Positions 18,525 to 26,588 of a DNA stretch of 64,000 nt are shown piece after piece. How positions within the stretch are numbered: position 1 is the first letter of the stretch; each line of letters opens with the position of its first letter. The stretch is from an uncultured Bacilli bacterium (GTDB taxonomy: Bacteria; Bacillota_I; Bacilli_A; RF39; UBA660). The notes below the pieces were generated by a model. The model saw nothing but the letters and a program-made list of their open reading frames with translations, had not been told where the DNA came from and did no database searches. A program made the position numbers and the translations under genes. The DNA is taken from the NCBI GenBank assembly GCA_934120715.1, contig CAKOUW010000001.1, positions 62,001-126,000 of the forward strand. Direction: 5' to 3'.

Positions 18525-19244
18525 TTGAAAATTAAGATAAGAAATTTAGATATAAATTACATACAATATGGTAGTGGAAGTGATATTTTATTATTACACG
18601 GTTGGGGGCAAAATATTGAAATGATGAAGCCTCTTGGTGATAATTTATGTTCTAACCATAGAATTACAATTATAGATTTTCCGGGATTTGGGTTGAGTGA
18701 TGAGCCGGATTTTCCTTGGAATATTAGTGATTATGTATTGTTTTTAGAGGAGTTTATAAAAGCTGTTGATATAAAAAGGCCAATTATTATGGGACATTCT
18801 TTTGGAGGAAGAGTTGCGATTGCATATTCTGCTGATCATGCTATTGAAAAATTAGTCCTTTTTGGAAGTCCTTGTATTAGAAGAGATAATCAAGTCTCTT
18901 TTGGAGTTAAAATATTGAAAACTTTAAAGAAATTGCCAGGCTTGGATAGTATTAGTGAGTTTATGAAAAAGTATATTGGATCAGAAGATTATAGATCTGC
19001 TAGTCCAATGATGAGAAAAGTATTAGTTAATGTAGTAAATGAAGATCTATCTAGTTATGCCCAAAAGATAGAAGAACCAACACTTTTAATTTGGGGAGAT
19101 AGGGATGAAGCTGCTCCAGTAGAAGATGCTAGAATATTAGAAAAAATGATGTTAGATGCAGCTTTAATAATTTTACCGGGTACACATTATGTTTATTTAG
19201 AATGTTTACCACAAGTTATAAAAATACTTGAATCATTTATTTAG
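18525..19244 (+). CDS. Alpha/beta hydrolase
   Basis: About 239 residues from TTG 18525 (MKIKIRNLDINYIQYGSG, the usual family start). ATG at 18510 is an alternative but falls at the likely transcription start. Oxyanion LLLHGWGQN, nucleophile elbow GHSFGGR (Ser), acid Asp in WGDRDEAAP and catalytic His in GTHYVYLE are all in order, with a short lid region between. It is first in an operon with a membrane-anchored MurF and a D-Ala-D-Ala ligase, 14 nt upstream of murF, so a cell-envelope substrate is plausible but unproven. Confidence 0.88.
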   Translation: MKIKIRNLDINYIQYGSGSDILLLHGWGQNIEMMKPLGDNLCSNHRITIIDFPGFGLSDEPDFPWNISDYVLFLEEFIKAVDIKRPIIMGHSFGGRVAIAYSADHAIEKLVLFGSPCIRRDNQVSFGVKILKTLKKLPGLDSISEFMKKYIGSEDYRSASPMMRKVLVNVVNEDLSSYAQKIEEPTLLIWGDRDEAAPVEDARILEKMMLDAALIILPGTHYVYLECLPQVIKILESFI

Positions 19245-19258
19245 AGGGAAGTGATTGT

Positions 19259-20869
19259 ATGATTTTCGGATATCTTTTAATGTTTAGTCTTTTTATAACT
19301 CTATTTTTAAAGACAAAAAGAAGTTTGCATATGTTACAGCAGAACTTATATAATGAAAATAATAGATTTATAAAATGGTTATTTAAAAATATTAGACAGT
19401 TTGCTAGTGTAGAAGTGCTTTTTGTAATATTTTCTTTAATAGGGGTATTTGTGATATATGATTTAGAGAAAATTACTTATCTATGCTATTTCTTAATGAT
19501 TGTAGTTAGTTTAATAGATGCATATGTCTGGTATAGGGTTATTAGTACTGATCAAAATAAAAAGCCTTTGGTTGTTACTAAGAGAATTAAAAGATTAATT
19601 TTTACTATAACTATTTTGTATTTAATACCTGGTATAACTTATGTTAGAAATATAGGTAATTTAAAATTGGGATGGATCTTATTATTAGTAATTAGTATGA
19701 TGGTTTATTTAAATCAATTAGTTGTTTTACTTGCTAATATTATTAATAAACCTGTAGAAAAGTTAGTTTATTTTTATTATAAAAATAAGGCTAAAAGTAA
19801 ATTATCAAGTATGAATAATTTAAAGGTTATAGGTGTTACTGGTAGTTATGGTAAAACTAGTTCTAAAAATATATTGAGTAGTATTTTAAATATTAAATAT
19901 AATGCTTTAGCAACTCCGAAGAATTTAAATACTTATTATGGTTTAATGATGACTATTAATAATAATTTGGATAAGTTTACGGATATATTTATTGCTGAGA
20001 TGGGGGCCTATGTTAGAGGAGAAATTAAAGAATTATGTGATTTTGTTAAGCCTAAGTATGGTATTTTAACTAGAATTGGTACAGCTCATTTAGAAACATT
20101 TGGTAGTGAAGAAAATATTGTTAAGGCTAAGTTTGAACTTATTGAGTCACTTCCTAGTGATGGATTTGCGGTACTTAATGGTGATGATAATAAACAAGTT
20201 AATTATAAACTTAAAAATAAAGTTAGAACTATTTGGATAGGAATTGATAATAAAGATGTTGATTATTTAGCTTCTAATATTAAATGTTCTAATAAGGGAA
20301 CTAGTTTTAAGATATATTTTAAGAGTCTGGATAAGAGCTATGATTTTCAGACTAAGTTGTTAGGTGTTCATAATGTTTATAATATTTTAGCTGCGGTAGC
20401 ATGTGGAGTAGAATTTGGTATTTCTCCAGATGAGTTAGTTATGGCTGTTAAAATGGTTAGACCAACGGAGCATAGATTGGAACTTAAAAAGCTTGGTAGT
20501 TTTTATCAAATAGATGATGCTTATAATTCTAATCCTATTGGGGCGTCTAATGCTTGTAAAGTACTTAAAATGATGCCAGGTATAAAAGTGGTTGTTACTC
20601 CAGGAATGGTGGAACTTGGTGATAGAGAAGAATATTATAATAGAGAGTTTGGTAAGGAAATTGCTAAAGTTGCTGATTATGCTATACTAATTGGTGAGAA
20701 AAAAACAAAACCAATTTATGAAGGATTACTTACAAGTGGTTTTGATAAAGACAATATAGTGGTGTTTAATGATGTTAGAAAAGCATACACTTTTATTAAT
20801 ACATTAACAGGTGATAAAGATGTTTATGCTTTATTTGAAAATGATTTACCTGATACATATAATGAGTAG
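19259..20869 (+). CDS. murF: MurF-type ligase with N-terminal membrane domain
   Basis: 536 residues. The first about 180 residues contain roughly four or five membrane helices, not present in standard MurF (about 450 residues). The catalytic part follows: ATP loop GVTGSYGKTSSK at about residue 190, NTYYGLMMTINN, MGAYVRGEI, the central-domain TRIGTAHLETFGS, and the C-terminal DDAYNSNPIGA and TPGMVELG motifs of MurF. It adds D-Ala-D-Ala to the UDP-MurNAc-tripeptide. The next gene, 11 nt on, makes D-Ala-D-Ala, so product and user are encoded side by side. The membrane tether would bring this step to the MraY/MurJ site. Confidence 0.88.
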   Translation: MIFGYLLMFSLFITLFLKTKRSLHMLQQNLYNENNRFIKWLFKNIRQFASVEVLFVIFSLIGVFVIYDLEKITYLCYFLMIVVSLIDAYVWYRVISTDQNKKPLVVTKRIKRLIFTITILYLIPGITYVRNIGNLKLGWILLLVISMMVYLNQLVVLLANIINKPVEKLVYFYYKNKAKSKLSSMNNLKVIGVTGSYGKTSSKNILSSILNIKYNALATPKNLNTYYGLMMTINNNLDKFTDIFIAEMGAYVRGEIKELCDFVKPKYGILTRIGTAHLETFGSEENIVKAKFELIESLPSDGFAVLNGDDNKQVNYKLKNKVRTIWIGIDNKDVDYLASNIKCSNKGTSFKIYFKSLDKSYDFQTKLLGVHNVYNILAAVACGVEFGISPDELVMAVKMVRPTEHRLELKKLGSFYQIDDAYNSNPIGASNACKVLKMMPGIKVVVTPGMVELGDREEYYNREFGKEIAKVADYAILIGEKKTKPIYEGLLTSGFDKDNIVVFNDVRKAYTFINTLTGDKDVYALFENDLPDTYNE

Positions 20870-20880
20870 GGAGGATTTTT

Positions 20881-22104
20881 ATGAAAATTAAATTAGGAGT
20901 TATTTTTGGAGGAGAATCTGTAGAGCATGAAGTAAGTATTATTTCGGCTATGCAGGCTATGAATAAATTAGATCAAGATAAATATGATATTATTCCAATT
21001 TATATTACAAAAAATAATGAATGGTATACTGGTGATATGCTTAAAGATATAGAGGTGTATCAAGATTTATCTTTAATAAAGAAGTATGCTAAAAATGTTG
21101 TTTTATATAAATATAAGGATAGATTTGTATTACAAAAGAAGGGCTTCTTTAAAAAGATTATTTGTGATTTGGATATAGTTTTTCCAATAGTTCATGGTAC
21201 TAATGTTGAGGACGGAGTTTTACAAGGTTATTTACAGTCAATTGGTATACCTTTTGTAGGAAGTAATGTTTATGCATCTGTTGTTGGTCAAGATAAGTGT
21301 TATATGAAAGATATTTGGAAAAATGCTGGTATTCCAATGACTAAGTATGTTTGGTTTTATGACTCTGATTATAAAAGAGATAATGAAGAGATTATTGAGA
21401 GAGTTAGCAAACTTAGTTATCCAGTCATAGTAAAACCGGCTACTACTGGTTCTAGCGTAGGTATTAGTGTTGCTGATAGCGAAGAAGAACTTGTTGATAG
21501 TATTGATGAGGCATTACAATATGATAGTAAAATTTTAGTGGAAGAAGTTGTTCAAAACTTAAAAGAAGTTAATATTGCTGTTATGGGTAATTATGAATTC
21601 CAAAAAGTTAGTGAAATTGAGGAAGTTTTATCAGCTCATAAATTCTTAACATTTAATGATAAGTATATTGGTGGTGGCAAAGGAAAGTTAAAAGGGGCTA
21701 AAGTTCCTGTTAAAGGTTCATCAAAAGGTATGGCTTCTACTAATAGAAAATTACCAGCTGATCTTGACGATAAGCTTAGAAATGAAGTTGAGGAAATTGC
21801 TGTTAAGGCTTTTAAAGCTTTAGGTACTTCTGGAAATAGTAGAATAGACTTTTTAATTGATAGTAAAAGTAATAAAGTATATATTAATGAAATAAATTCG
21901 ATTCCTGGAAGTTTGGCTTTCTATTTATGGGATGCTAAGGGAATTAAATTTACTGAAATGTTGGATGAAATGATTAATATTGGTATAAAAGACTACAAAA
22001 AAAGAGTTAGTAAGACTCACTCTTTTGATTCAAATATTCTACAAGGATTTACTGCTAACCAAGGTGTTAAAGGTGTAAAAGGAATTAAAGGTAAATTAAG
22101 ATAG
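20881..22104 (+). CDS. ddl: D-alanine--D-alanine ligase
   Basis: 407 residues with the ATP-grasp pattern: VIFGGESVEHEVSIIS at the start, GVLQGYLQSIGIPFVGS, VKPATTGSSVGIS, and NEINSIPGSLAFYLW at the metal/ATP site. Compared with short Ddl enzymes there is a Gly/Lys-rich insert of about 30 residues near FNDKYIGGGKGKLKGAKVPV and a Lys/Gly tail (QGVKGVKGIKGKLR). The GGGAGG site lies 6-10 nt before the ATG. It is the last gene of the hydrolase-murF-ddl operon, and a terminator follows. Confidence 0.93.
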   Translation: MKIKLGVIFGGESVEHEVSIISAMQAMNKLDQDKYDIIPIYITKNNEWYTGDMLKDIEVYQDLSLIKKYAKNVVLYKYKDRFVLQKKGFFKKIICDLDIVFPIVHGTNVEDGVLQGYLQSIGIPFVGSNVYASVVGQDKCYMKDIWKNAGIPMTKYVWFYDSDYKRDNEEIIERVSKLSYPVIVKPATTGSSVGISVADSEEELVDSIDEALQYDSKILVEEVVQNLKEVNIAVMGNYEFQKVSEIEEVLSAHKFLTFNDKYIGGGKGKLKGAKVPVKGSSKGMASTNRKLPADLDDKLRNEVEEIAVKAFKALGTSGNSRIDFLIDSKSNKVYINEINSIPGSLAFYLWDAKGIKFTEMLDEMINIGIKDYKKRVSKTHSFDSNILQGFTANQGVKGVKGIKGKLR

Positions 22105-22128
22105 GTCAAATTTGATCTATTTTTTTTA
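22101..22128 (+). terminator. Terminator after ddl
   Basis: ATAGGTC, AAATTT loop, GATCTAT (one G-T), then eight T. Confidence 0.8.
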
Positions 22129-22557
22129 TAAGTATTTTTTTAATATTTCAAGACTATTTTCTTGCATTGATGTATATTCTTTTACAATTTTTAAAACTTC
22201 TTTGTCGAGTTCTTTATTATTTAATATTTTCTTTCCTTCAATAATTCCCATATTGGTTCCTTTTATTAGTAATTCGGCAATTTTAGAATTGCTTTTATCT
22301 AAGAAAGTTTTCATTTCTATACCATACCATGTCATAGCTTTATTCATAGCATTTGTTTCATGAGGAGTATCTTCACTATTGTATTTAGGATATATTTCAT
22401 TAATTTTATTTGATATGGCTTTATATTTATCTTTTTCTTCTTGAAGAACTTCTTTAAATTCCTCATCTTCTACCTTTTCAATTATAAATGTAATGGCATC
22501 TATTCCCATTGTAGCGCCTTTATTTATTTCGTCTAAGGCATTAATATTTTCTTTCAT
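22126..22557 (-). CDS. Small four-helix (DUF2383-like) protein
   Basis: 143 residues, almost wholly alpha-helical. The pattern INKGATMGIDAITFIIEKV ... NKAMTWYGIEMKTFLDKSNS ... IAELLIKGTNMGIIEG resembles the ferritin-like DUF2383 proteins of Firmicutes. A ferritin-type metal site is not evident by eye. It has no membrane segment. The role is unknown. It is convergent with ddl and transcribed alone. Confidence 0.6.
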   Translation of the reverse strand: MKENINALDEINKGATMGIDAITFIIEKVEDEEFKEVLQEEKDKYKAISNKINEIYPKYNSEDTPHETNAMNKAMTWYGIEMKTFLDKSNSKIAELLIKGTNMGIIEGKKILNNKELDKEVLKIVKEYTSMQENSLEILKKYL

Positions 22558-22690
22558 ATAATCACGCTCCTAATAGTATTATGTTTGCTGAAAAATTTAT
22601 TTATACAAGAATGTAGAAGAATTTGTATATTTAGTTGTAAACTATATGATAAGATATAATTAATATATATTAGAAGAATGGAGATTTTGT

Positions 22691-23149
22691 ATGCATTTTT
22701 ATGAACTGATGAAAGAATTATCTAAAGATAAAAATATAATAATTTATTTTGATATGGATGGAGTAATGGCATCTTATGATTTTGGCAAGCCACTTGATTT
22801 TGTGAATAAAAGGCCATTATTATCAAATATTAAAACAATTAGTAAATTGTGTGAGCTAGAAAATGTTGAACTACATATACTATCAATTTGCAGACGTGAT
22901 AGTCAGGTAAAAGAAAAGAACGATTGGTTAGATAAATATGCTCCTTTTTTTGATAAAGATAAAAGAATGATTATTTCAAAAGAGAGTAATCCAAATTATA
23001 CTTCTAAAGAATTAAAACTTAATTATTTAAAATCTTTAAAGGTTAGAGAACAGATTGTCTTTGTGGATGATGATAATGAGGTTTTAAGTACTGTTCATGA
23101 TGGATTAAAGGATATAATTTTATATCAAGATTCGGAGCTTATTGATTAG
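22691..23149 (+). CDS. HAD-superfamily phosphatase, 5'-nucleotidase-like
   Basis: 152 residues. Motif I is intact: IIYFDMDGVMASYD (nucleophile Asp and general-acid Asp). HILSICRRD may supply motif II, and QIVFVDDDNEVL near the end supplies the acidic motif IV. Length and layout fit the 5'(3')-deoxyribonucleotidase/NagD-like short HADs. The substrate is unknown. GGAG lies about 9 nt before the ATG. The gene stands at the left edge of an accessory pocket. Confidence 0.75.
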   Translation: MHFYELMKELSKDKNIIIYFDMDGVMASYDFGKPLDFVNKRPLLSNIKTISKLCELENVELHILSICRRDSQVKEKNDWLDKYAPFFDKDKRMIISKESNPNYTSKELKLNYLKSLKVREQIVFVDDDNEVLSTVHDGLKDIILYQDSELID

Positions 23150-23164
23150 GATAAAGTAAAGGCT

Positions 23165-23210
23165 TGAAAAAAACACACCATTGTTGCTACTTTGACTGGC
23201 ATGGTGTGTT
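23165..23210 (-). terminator. Minus-strand intrinsic terminator
   Basis: On the minus strand AACACACCAT, 19-nt loop, ATGGTGTGTT is followed by a T-tract (positions 23172-23165). It would stop minus-strand transcripts coming from the toxin region. Confidence 0.65.
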
Positions 23211-23231
23211 ATAAAATCTTTGTGAAAGTGC

Positions 23232-23260
23232 TTGCATAAAGAACAAATGTTTAATATATA
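23232..23260 (+). promoter_or_regulatory. Promoter of the candidate toxin mRNA
   Basis: TTGCAT, 17-nt spacer, TATATA. Predicted start near 23267 gives a 5' leader of about 56 nt with a CTTC-TTT-GAAG hairpin next to the ribosome site. Confidence 0.5.
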
Positions 23261-23322
23261 TGTATATAGGAACATTTGATAGTTGGGTGGGCCAAACTTC
23301 TTTGAAGAAGGGAGGCGATAAA

Positions 23323-23406
23323 ATGAACAAGAAGGATTTTTTAATTCTATCTCTAGTAATAATTATCTTCCTTTTATTATTCTTACTATTTGTAGTATTG
23401 ATATAA
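23323..23406 (+). CDS. Candidate type I toxin: 27-residue hydrophobic peptide
   Basis: ATG 23323 follows GGGAGG at ideal spacing. The peptide is MNKKDF followed by about 21 nearly all-hydrophobic residues (ILSLVIIIFLLL...), a single membrane helix, and it ends with TAA at 23406. It is flanked by its own promoter, strong hairpins and a converging strong promoter on the other strand, the layout of type I toxins such as the Fst family. It has no recognised homologue by eye. Alternatives are a small membrane regulator or a chance ORF, but the site, hairpins and paired promoters argue against chance. Confidence 0.55.
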   Translation: MNKKDFLILSLVIIIFLLLFLLFVVLI

Positions 23407-23517
23407 AAGAAATCCACCTAACTCAGCAATGACTTAGGTGGAACCAAATCAATGGCAACATTCAACATGCGAACATTGAATGTTCCTTTTTTATTTTATG
23501 CAAGTTTTCTTGCTTAC
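23405..23517 (-). ncRNA. Candidate antisense RNA (type I antitoxin)
   Basis: A minus-strand promoter at 23524-23552 would start RNA near 23517. It runs back through two hairpins (23457-23484 and 23413-23440). The second, CCACCTAA...TTAGGTGG on either strand, is followed on the minus strand by ATTTCTTTT and could terminate the RNA at about 23405. The RNA would be about 110 nt and fully complementary to the 3' part of the toxin mRNA. Both ends are predicted only. Confidence 0.45.
23457..23492 (+). terminator. Terminator of the candidate toxin mRNA
   Basis: AACATTCAA, 10-nt loop, TTGAATGTT, then CCTTTTTT. Confidence 0.75.
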
Positions 23518-23523
23518 ATACTA

Positions 23524-23552
23524 ATAATAGCATATATTATAGTCATTGTCAA
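23524..23552 (-). promoter_or_regulatory. Strong minus-strand promoter facing the toxin gene
   Basis: On the minus strand: consensus TTGACA, 17-nt spacer, TATTAT with an upstream TG (extended -10). It drives transcription into the toxin region. Confidence 0.7.
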
Positions 23553-23739
23553 AAGTTTAACTAGAGTGTGTGTAGTAATTTTATGATAATGTCAGTATAG
23601 TTAATTTTTTGAAAATGTCAGTAAATGATATATAATTTTTTGCTTTTTAACAACCTTTCTGTATTGGCTTTTACAAAATGTATAAAGATAGGTTGATTTT
23701 GTAAAAGTTATGATAATATTAATATAGGAGGAATGGTTT

Positions 23740-23781
23740 ATGGGAAAGAAGAAAAATAACTTGGATTCTAAGGAGGTTTAG
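23740..23781 (+). CDS. 13-residue leader peptide upstream of the KilA-N gene
   Basis: ATG 23740 with AGGAGG about 6 nt upstream encodes MGKKKNNLDSKEV and stops at TAG 23779-23781. The last codons contain the AAGGAGG that serves the next gene, 3 nt downstream, so its translation would sweep over that ribosome site. It may be a coupling peptide or only a remnant of a longer gene. Confidence 0.4.
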   Translation: MGKKKNNLDSKEV

Positions 23782-23784
23782 AAA

Positions 23785-24588
23785 ATGGCAGAATTAAAAG
23801 TTTTAAATCAAAAAATATCTTACTTTAAAATAGATGATGAAGATTATATTTCTATTACAGATATGCTAAAATCTAAAGATGGTGATTTCTTTGTATCTGA
23901 TTGGCTAAGAAATAGAAATACTATCGAATTTTTAGGTATTTGGGAAGAAATTCATAATCCTAATTTTAATTATGGCGAATTCGCCATAATTAAAAGTCAA
24001 GCAGGCTTAAATAGTTATAAAATTAGTGTTAAAGAATGGGTAGAAAAAACAAATGCAATCGGGATAATGTCTAAAGCAGGAAGATATGGTGGAACGTATG
24101 CACATAAAGATATTGCTTTTGAATTTGGAATGTGGATTAGCCCAAAATTCAAATTATTACTTATTAAAGAATTTGAAAGATTAAAATCTGAAGAACAAAA
24201 GCAACTTGGCTGGAATGCAAAACGCGAACTTTCAAAAATTAATTATAGAATACATACTGATGCAATAAAACAGAATTTAATACCTAATGAGTTAACAAAA
24301 GAACAAATTAATTGTGTGTATGCTGAAGAAGCTGATGTTTTAAATATGGCTCTATTTGCTATAACTGCTAAAGAATGGAGAAATAAAAATAAGAATTTAG
24401 ATGGCAATATTAGGGATCATGCAACCATAAATGAATTAATATGTTTAGCAAATTTAGAAAATCTTAATTCTGTATTTATTAATGATGGTCTAAATCAATC
24501 TGAAAGACTTGCTAGACTTAATAAAATAGCAATATCTCAAATGAAAATACTTAATGAAACAGATATAAAGTACCTTAATAACAAATAA
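23785..24588 (+). CDS. KilA-N domain protein
   Basis: 267 residues. The N-terminal about 110 residues carry the KilA-N fold typical of phage and mobile DNA (ITDMLKSKDGDFFVSDWLRNRNT, FLGIWEEIHNPNFN, ISKAGRYGGTYAHKDIAFEF-type motif with FGMWISPKFKLLLIKEFERL). The C-terminal part, about 140-267, is helical (TKEQINCVYAEEADVLNMALF, NIRDHATINELICLANLENL). It is likely DNA-binding. Codons 60-70 are written in a perfect 32-nt DNA palindrome (23964-23995). It has AAGGAGG spacing and a leader peptide upstream. The role is unknown; similar proteins occur in prophages and genomic islands. Confidence 0.85.
   Translation: MAELKVLNQKISYFKIDDEDYISITDMLKSKDGDFFVSDWLRNRNTIEFLGIWEEIHNPNFNYGEFAIIKSQAGLNSYKISVKEWVEKTNAIGIMSKAGRYGGTYAHKDIAFEFGMWISPKFKLLLIKEFERLKSEEQKQLGWNAKRELSKINYRIHTDAIKQNLIPNELTKEQINCVYAEEADVLNMALFAITAKEWRNKNKNLDGNIRDHATINELICLANLENLNSVFINDGLNQSERLARLNKIAISQMKILNETDIKYLNNK
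23964..23995. repeat. Perfect 32-nt palindrome inside the KilA-N gene
   Basis: TTTTAATTATGGCGAA is followed directly by its exact reverse complement, with centre GAATTC. The 16+16 symmetry is perfect and stops at the next base. It can cruciform, form an mRNA hairpin with no loop spacer, or bind a dimeric protein. Confidence 0.95.
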
Positions 24589-24920
24589 AAAAAATAATAT
24601 AATTAAATAAAAGTCGTTTTGATGTTAGAATAGATATATTGACAAGAATTAATTAGTGTTGTTGAGGAAGAAAAGAAAAATTTTGAATTAAATGAGATTG
24701 TGACACCATTGGTGACGCAATTATCTTGAACAAATAATTTACTTAATATAAGTTAAAATTTATTGACAAAAAATTATTAGAAACAAAACTTAAAGAAGTT
24801 AAAAATTTGATAGATAATAACGAGTAATTTATTGTGTAGATTATTTTTAGTATAAAACCTAAAAAATGTAGTAATTTTGCTTAAGCCATGATAAAACTAT
24901 TATATAGGAGTGATAAAAAA
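24589..24920. other. Intergenic stretch with probable coding debris
   Basis: 332 nt without an intact gene. Two short in-frame fragments look protein-like: SVVEEEKKNFELNEIVTPLV around 24656-24730, and KFIDKKLLETKLKEVKNLID ending at a TAA near 24825. They are in broken frames, consistent with a decayed small helical protein. Nothing else is recognised apart from the ribosome site of the next gene. Confidence 0.35.
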
Positions 24921-25529
24921 ATGCAAAATTTTAAATCTGAGATTTTAAAAAATGAATATTCAAAACAAATAGGTATAAATAAAAAATATAGTTTTACTTT
25001 AAAAGTGTTAATAATTTTAATTGCCATATGTTTAATACTTTCCTTTCTTTTTAATGAGGTATTTTTAGGTATATGTTTCCTTTTCATAATTGTTTTAGGA
25101 ATTATTGCTTTGGGACAAAAACGTATAAAGAAAAGATTAAATGTTATTAATCAAATGCCACAAGATGAACTAGATAAAGTAAGCTATGAAGTTGAAAACA
25201 ATAAATTGATAACAACAGAATTTCTATTTTTAACTAATAATTATATTATAAATCTTGCTAAATTTGAAATTATTAAATATACAGATATCGAATGGGTTTA
25301 TTTTATAAAAACATTTTACTATGGAGTGGTAAATGTTGGAACAAATTTAGTTTTTTGGACAAAAGATGGTATATTTCATGAATTACCTGAATTAGAGAAG
25401 GGTAATAAAAAGAAAAAAGCTGAAATATCGCAAAAAATTTTGGAGATAATTCAATCGAAATCAAATGAACTAATAATAGGATATTCTAGCGAAAATCAAT
25501 CTTTATATAATAAACGAATTGGAAAGTAA
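24921..25529 (+). CDS. Two-helix membrane protein of unknown function
   Basis: 202 residues from ATG 24921 (AGGAG about 9 nt upstream; an upstream in-frame ATG at 24888 lacks a site). Two membrane helices lie at about residues 27-70 (VLIILIAICLILSFLF and LGICFLFIIVLGIIAL). A basic turn and a cytoplasmic domain follow (LITTEFLFLTNNYIINLAKF, WVYFIKTFYYGVVNVGTNLV) whose pattern resembles small membrane-linked PH-like proteins. No enzyme motif is visible. It lies in the accessory pocket next to KilA-N. Confidence 0.6.
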   Translation: MQNFKSEILKNEYSKQIGINKKYSFTLKVLIILIAICLILSFLFNEVFLGICFLFIIVLGIIALGQKRIKKRLNVINQMPQDELDKVSYEVENNKLITTEFLFLTNNYIINLAKFEIIKYTDIEWVYFIKTFYYGVVNVGTNLVFWTKDGIFHELPELEKGNKKKKAEISQKILEIIQSKSNELIIGYSSENQSLYNKRIGK

Positions 25530-25566
25530 TATATTAGACCATGTTACAATTAATACTAAAAACATT

Positions 25567-25773
25567 TTAAAAAGTCTTAAATAATTTGATAATGCATATA
25601 TAATAAAACTGATTGATTTTTGTATTAATACAAGATGTAGGTATTATTATTTGTAAGCTAGTGTGTAAAATAGTTTTAATTTTTCCTAATTTAACATTAT
25701 ATTTAAAGTCTTTTAAGATGTTGGTTAAATCTTTATTAGGTTTTAGATTTTTAATTACTTTAAATTCGAGCAT
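25567..25773 (-). CDS. Doubtful 68-residue ORF
   Basis: ATG at 25773 is preceded on the minus strand by AAGGTGG at about 9 nt. The first about 45 residues (MLEFKVIKNLKPNKDLTNIL...) look protein-like, while the last part is Ile/Cys-rich and less convincing. It may be a truncated gene. It lies in an otherwise empty 336-nt gap between the two-helix protein and tRNA-Lys. Confidence 0.25.
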   Translation of the reverse strand: MLEFKVIKNLKPNKDLTNILKDFKYNVKLGKIKTILHTSLQIIIPTSCINTKINQFYYICIIKLFKTF

Positions 25774-25825
25774 GAAAAAAGTCCACCTTCCTGTGATAAG
25801 AGAACTTTAAAACTTTATATAATAT

Positions 25826-25856
25826 AAAAACTTACGAACATTTAAGTCCGTAAGTT
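25826..25856 (-). terminator. Terminator of tRNA-Lys
   Basis: Minus strand ACTTACG, 12-nt loop, CGTAAGT, then T-tract. Confidence 0.75.
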
Positions 25857-25865
25857 GATTTCAAA

Positions 25866-25941
25866 TGGTGGGGCGTTAGGGATTCGAACCCTAGACCCAC
25901 TGATTAAGAGTCAGTTGCTCTACCAACTGAGCTAACGCCCC
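25866..25941 (-). tRNA. tRNA-Lys(CTT)
   Basis: 76 nt on the minus strand. Acceptor GGGGCGT pairs with ACGCCCC, the anticodon loop is CTCTTAA (CTT), the T-arm is CTAGGGTTCGAATCCCTA, and CCA is encoded. It bounds the accessory pocket on the right. Confidence 0.95.
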
Positions 25942-26227
25942 ATTGCTTCATTGCATATTTAATTTTATACTATATTTAGTAAATTTACAAGAAAAATTTG
26001 AAAAAATTGCATTTTTTTCATTATTTCGAGGAATTATTACTAATTGTATGGCTATAATATTAGTAGTAGGGATTAAAAAATTATAAAATAATATAAAAAG
26101 GCTTGACTTTAGACAAAAAATTATAGTATTCTATTATTGCGATTTGGAAATATTCTAAAATTTATTTAATATTTCTATTGCAAAAAGTATTAAAATAGTG
26201 TAAACTGTAAAAGTACTGGTTATTAAT

Positions 26228-26304
<77 letters not shown>

Positions 26305-26309
26305 TTAAT

Positions 26310-26386
26310 GCCTCAATAGCTCAGCTGGTTAGAGCACTTGACTGTTAATCAAGGGGTCCTAGGTTCAAGTCCTAGTTGGGGCGCCA
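26310..26386 (+). tRNA. tRNA-Asn(GTT)
   Basis: 77 nt. Acceptor GCCTCAA pairs with TTGGGGC, the anticodon loop is CTGTTAA (GTT), and CCA is encoded. Confidence 0.95.
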
Positions 26387-26389
26387 TAT

Positions 26390-26466
26390 GGCGAGTTGGT
26401 GAAGTGGCTTAACACACTGCCCTTTCACGGCAGCATTCACGGATTCGAATTCCGTACTCGTCACCA
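26390..26466 (+). tRNA. tRNA-Glu(TTC)
   Basis: 77 nt. Acceptor GGCGAGT pairs with ACTCGTC, the anticodon loop is CTTTCAC (TTC), and CCA is encoded. Last of the Ile-Asn-Glu operon. Confidence 0.95.
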
Positions 26467-26476
26467 GTTTGAATTA

Positions 26477-26500
26477 AAATTCCTATATGGGATTTTTTTT
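26477..26500 (+). terminator. Terminator of the Ile-Asn-Glu tRNA operon
   Basis: AAATTCC, TATAT loop, GGGATTT (one T-G), then a T-tract. Confidence 0.75.
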
Positions 26501-26531
26501 TATAAGAAATTTTAAAAAAAAATTTTTGTGG

Positions 26532-26560
26532 TTGACAGCTAATAGAATTTAATGTAATAT
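26532..26560 (+). promoter_or_regulatory. Promoter of tRNA-Ser
   Basis: Consensus TTGACA, 17-nt spacer, TAATAT, 28 nt before the tRNA. Confidence 0.75.
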
Positions 26561-26588
26561 TATATATGCGGAAGCGAAATGGGTAAAT

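Noticed and set aside
25567..25865. Possible open frame on the plus strand across the empty gap
   Set aside because: No ribosome site and low-complexity AT text; only the doubtful minus-strand ORF was kept, with low confidence.
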